A stretch of 5,958 nt of DNA, from the NCBI GenBank assembly GCA_002350465.1, contig DEEW01000187.1:1-5958 (forward strand), read 5' to 3'. Position 1 is the first letter of the stretch; each line of letters starts with the position of its first letter. Both the position numbers and the translations under genes were made by a program. Shown one piece after another: positions 4,389 through 5,958 of the stretch. Source of the DNA: Lachnospiraceae bacterium UBA2868 (GTDB lineage Bacteria > Bacillota_A > Clostridia > Lachnospirales > Lachnospiraceae). The notes under the pieces are model-generated. The model was given only the letters and a program-made list of their open reading frames with translations, was not told the DNA's origin and made no database searches.

Positions 4389-5958
4389 AAAAGGGACAGG
4401 AATACACCGGAGTGGTGGAAATGATAAAATTTCCCAATAAGGGCGTTGTAAGGGTTGATGAGCCCGACCAGCCGGTCTGCATCGTTAAGGGAGTTATCCC
4501 GGGGCAGAAGATCAGATTCCGCGTAAATAAGAAAAGGGGCGGAACCTGCGAGGGATATGTGACGGAGGTTATTGAAAAATCACCGCTTGAGATCGAAAGC
4601 TCCTGCCCTCATTTTGACAAATGCGGAGGCTGCAGTTATCAGACTCTTCCGTATGAGGAGCAGCTGGCTATAAAGGAGAGGCAGGTTCATGAACTGCTTG
4701 AGCCTGTAGTAAACGCTGTTGGAGCGGTTGACATAAGTCAACTGTTCGAACGGATAATTTCGAGCCCCAGACAGTTTGAATATCGCAATAAAATGGAGTT
4801 CTCTTTCGGGGATGCAAGCTTCGGCGGAGACCTGGAGCTTGGTTTACATAAAAGAGGTAGTTTTTATGATATTGTATCCGTTGGAAAATGCAGGATCGTC
4901 GATGAAGACTATCGGATGATTTTGGCGGAGACCCTCGCGTATTTTCGTGGGAAGGAGACATCCTACTACCACAAACGGACGCACGAAGGCTTTCTGAGAT
5001 ACCTTGTGGTTAGAAAGGCATCGGCTACGGGAGAGATCCTCATTGATCTCGTGACGACTTCGCAGATACCGAAGGATACTATGTGTACGGAGGTCAGCCT
5101 ACTTGATGACTGGAAGGAGGCCATGCTGGGACTCAAACTGTCGGGACGCATCGCCGGTATTTTGCACACGACAGGTGACGGGGTAGCTGATGTTGCTGCC
5201 GGGGATGACACGCGGATTCTCTACGGCCGGGACTATATCAATGAAAAGGTTTTGGGGCTGTCATTTAAAATCACACCTTTTTCGTTCTTTCAGACCAATA
5301 CAGAGTCTGCGGGGGTGTTGTATTCGAAGGTGAGAGAATATGTTGAGGCAGCTGGGAGCTTACGGAGAGGTAGGGGTGATTATGTCAACCAATATGATGA
5401 CGATAAGCCCTATGTAGTTTATGATCTATACTCCGGAACTGGAACGATCGGACAGATTATGTCAACTAAAGCCGACAAGGTGATAGGTATTGAAATCGTT
5501 GAGGAAGCAGTGGAGGCAGCGAATGAGAATGCCAAACTGAATGGTTTACATAACTGTACGTTTGTTGCCGGTGATGTTTTGAAGGTTCTTGATGACATTG
5601 AAGATAAGCCTGATCTTATAATCCTCGATCCGCCAAGAGATGGGATCAATCCCAAAGCACTGGCCAAGATCATTGATTACGGTGTTGACAATATCATATA
5701 TGTATCATGCAAGCCGACGAGTCTTGCAAGGGATCTTGGGTACATAATGGGGCGTGGCTATATGCCTGTGAAGATATGCCCGATTGATCAATTTCCGGGG
5801 ACTGTACATGTTGAGACATGCGTTCTCTTAGGTAGGGAATCTGGTCGAGATACGAAATATGAATATATAGACTATGAGCCGAAAGAGGATTCCTGGGATA
5901 AAACAAAAGCCACATATGCAGAGATAAAGGCGTGGATAGAGGAAAACTATGGACTGAA
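4385..5958 (+). CDS. rlmD: 23S rRNA (uracil-5-)-methyltransferase, RlmD/RumA family (3' end outside window)
   Basis: The frame is open from the ATG at 4385 to the window end: 524 codons plus two bases, with no stop. The enzyme transfers a methyl group from S-adenosylmethionine to C5 of a uracil in 23S rRNA. A TRAM RNA-binding domain fills about residues 1-66. Four iron-sulfur cysteines follow: Cys74, Cys80, Cys83 (C-x5-C-x2-C) and Cys169. The methyltransferase fold has DLYSGTGTIG (347-356, SAM binding), DPPRDG (415-420), the nucleophile Cys442 in YVSCKP, and Glu477 in HVETC as base. The 35-residue Cys-Glu spacing equals that of E. coli RumA (389 and 424). A charged insertion of about 16 residues (roughly 326-341) precedes the SAM motif. 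After about 484 the protein does not stop but continues into an extension. AAAAGGT (4370-4376) is its modest ribosome site. Whether it modifies U1939, U747 or both cannot be read here. Confidence 0.95.
   Translation, partial: MKKGQEYTGVVEMIKFPNKGVVRVDEPDQPVCIVKGVIPGQKIRFRVNKKRGGTCEGYVTEVIEKSPLEIESSCPHFDKCGGCSYQTLPYEEQLAIKERQVHELLEPVVNAVGAVDISQLFERIISSPRQFEYRNKMEFSFGDASFGGDLELGLHKRGSFYDIVSVGKCRIVDEDYRMILAETLAYFRGKETSYYHKRTHEGFLRYLVVRKASATGEILIDLVTTSQIPKDTMCTEVSLLDDWKEAMLGLKLSGRIAGILHTTGDGVADVAAGDDTRILYGRDYINEKVLGLSFKITPFSFFQTNTESAGVLYSKVREYVEAAGSLRRGRGDYVNQYDDDKPYVVYDLYSGTGTIGQIMSTKADKVIGIEIVEEAVEAANENAKLNGLHNCTFVAGDVLKVLDDIEDKPDLIILDPPRDGINPKALAKIIDYGVDNIIYVSCKPTSLARDLGYIMGRGYMPVKICPIDQFPGTVHVETCVLLGRESGRDTKYEYIDYEPKEDSWDKTKATYAEIKAWIEENYGL

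Noticed and set aside
1..5958. CRISPR arrays, tRNA or rRNA genes, insertion sequences, attachment sites
   Set aside because: I saw no regularly spaced repeats, transposase-like frames, cloverleaf-like segments or terminal inverted repeats anywhere in the window.

Overview
The window looks like chromosomal DNA from an anaerobic Firmicute of class Clostridia, most likely Lachnospiraceae (Butyrivibrio/Roseburia-like). This rests on protein character, strong Shine-Dalgarno (SD) sites, moderate GC content and gene order; no database search was possible.

Layout. (1) Positions 1-397 hold the end of a bacteriocin-type secretion locus. The last 52 codons of a peptide-exporting ABC transporter run on the + strand. 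Converging on them, with a 23-bp 3' overlap, is a minus-strand gene for an 86-residue precursor-like peptide with a canonical double-glycine leader. (2) Positions 398-550 are an intergenic region with face-to-face candidate sigma-A promoters whose -35 boxes lie side by side. One serves the peptide gene and the other serves cheC. (3) Positions 551-1168 encode a complete CheC-type CheY-P phosphatase with both active sites intact and no CheD beside it. (4) Positions 1173-1478 (minus) encode a YerC/TrpR-like DNA-binding protein, tail to tail with cheC and only 4 bp apart. (5) A 95-bp divergent region (1479-1573) carries a repeat/palindrome cluster over the candidate yerC promoter and separates yerC from pcrA. 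(6) Positions 1574-3853 encode a full PcrA/UvrD-type helicase, followed 27 bp later by a one-TM protein with an acidic tail and then an intrinsic terminator. (7) From 4385 to the window end runs an RlmD/RumA-type 23S rRNA m5U methyltransferase. Its whole catalytic core is present, but it continues past the window into a C-terminal extension. A possible 19-codon leader ORF precedes it and overlaps its start codon.

How the genes relate. The exporter and peptide are plausibly a secretion substrate pair. The yerC-pcrA linkage is also known from Bacillus, where yerC lies just upstream of pcrB-pcrA-ligA, so this part is conserved housekeeping DNA. I see no strong sign of an entirely new multi-gene system. 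The points most worth following are the leader peptide with its convergent exporter, the repeat cluster in the yerC/pcrA region, the short leader ORF before rlmD, and the C-terminal extension of RlmD.
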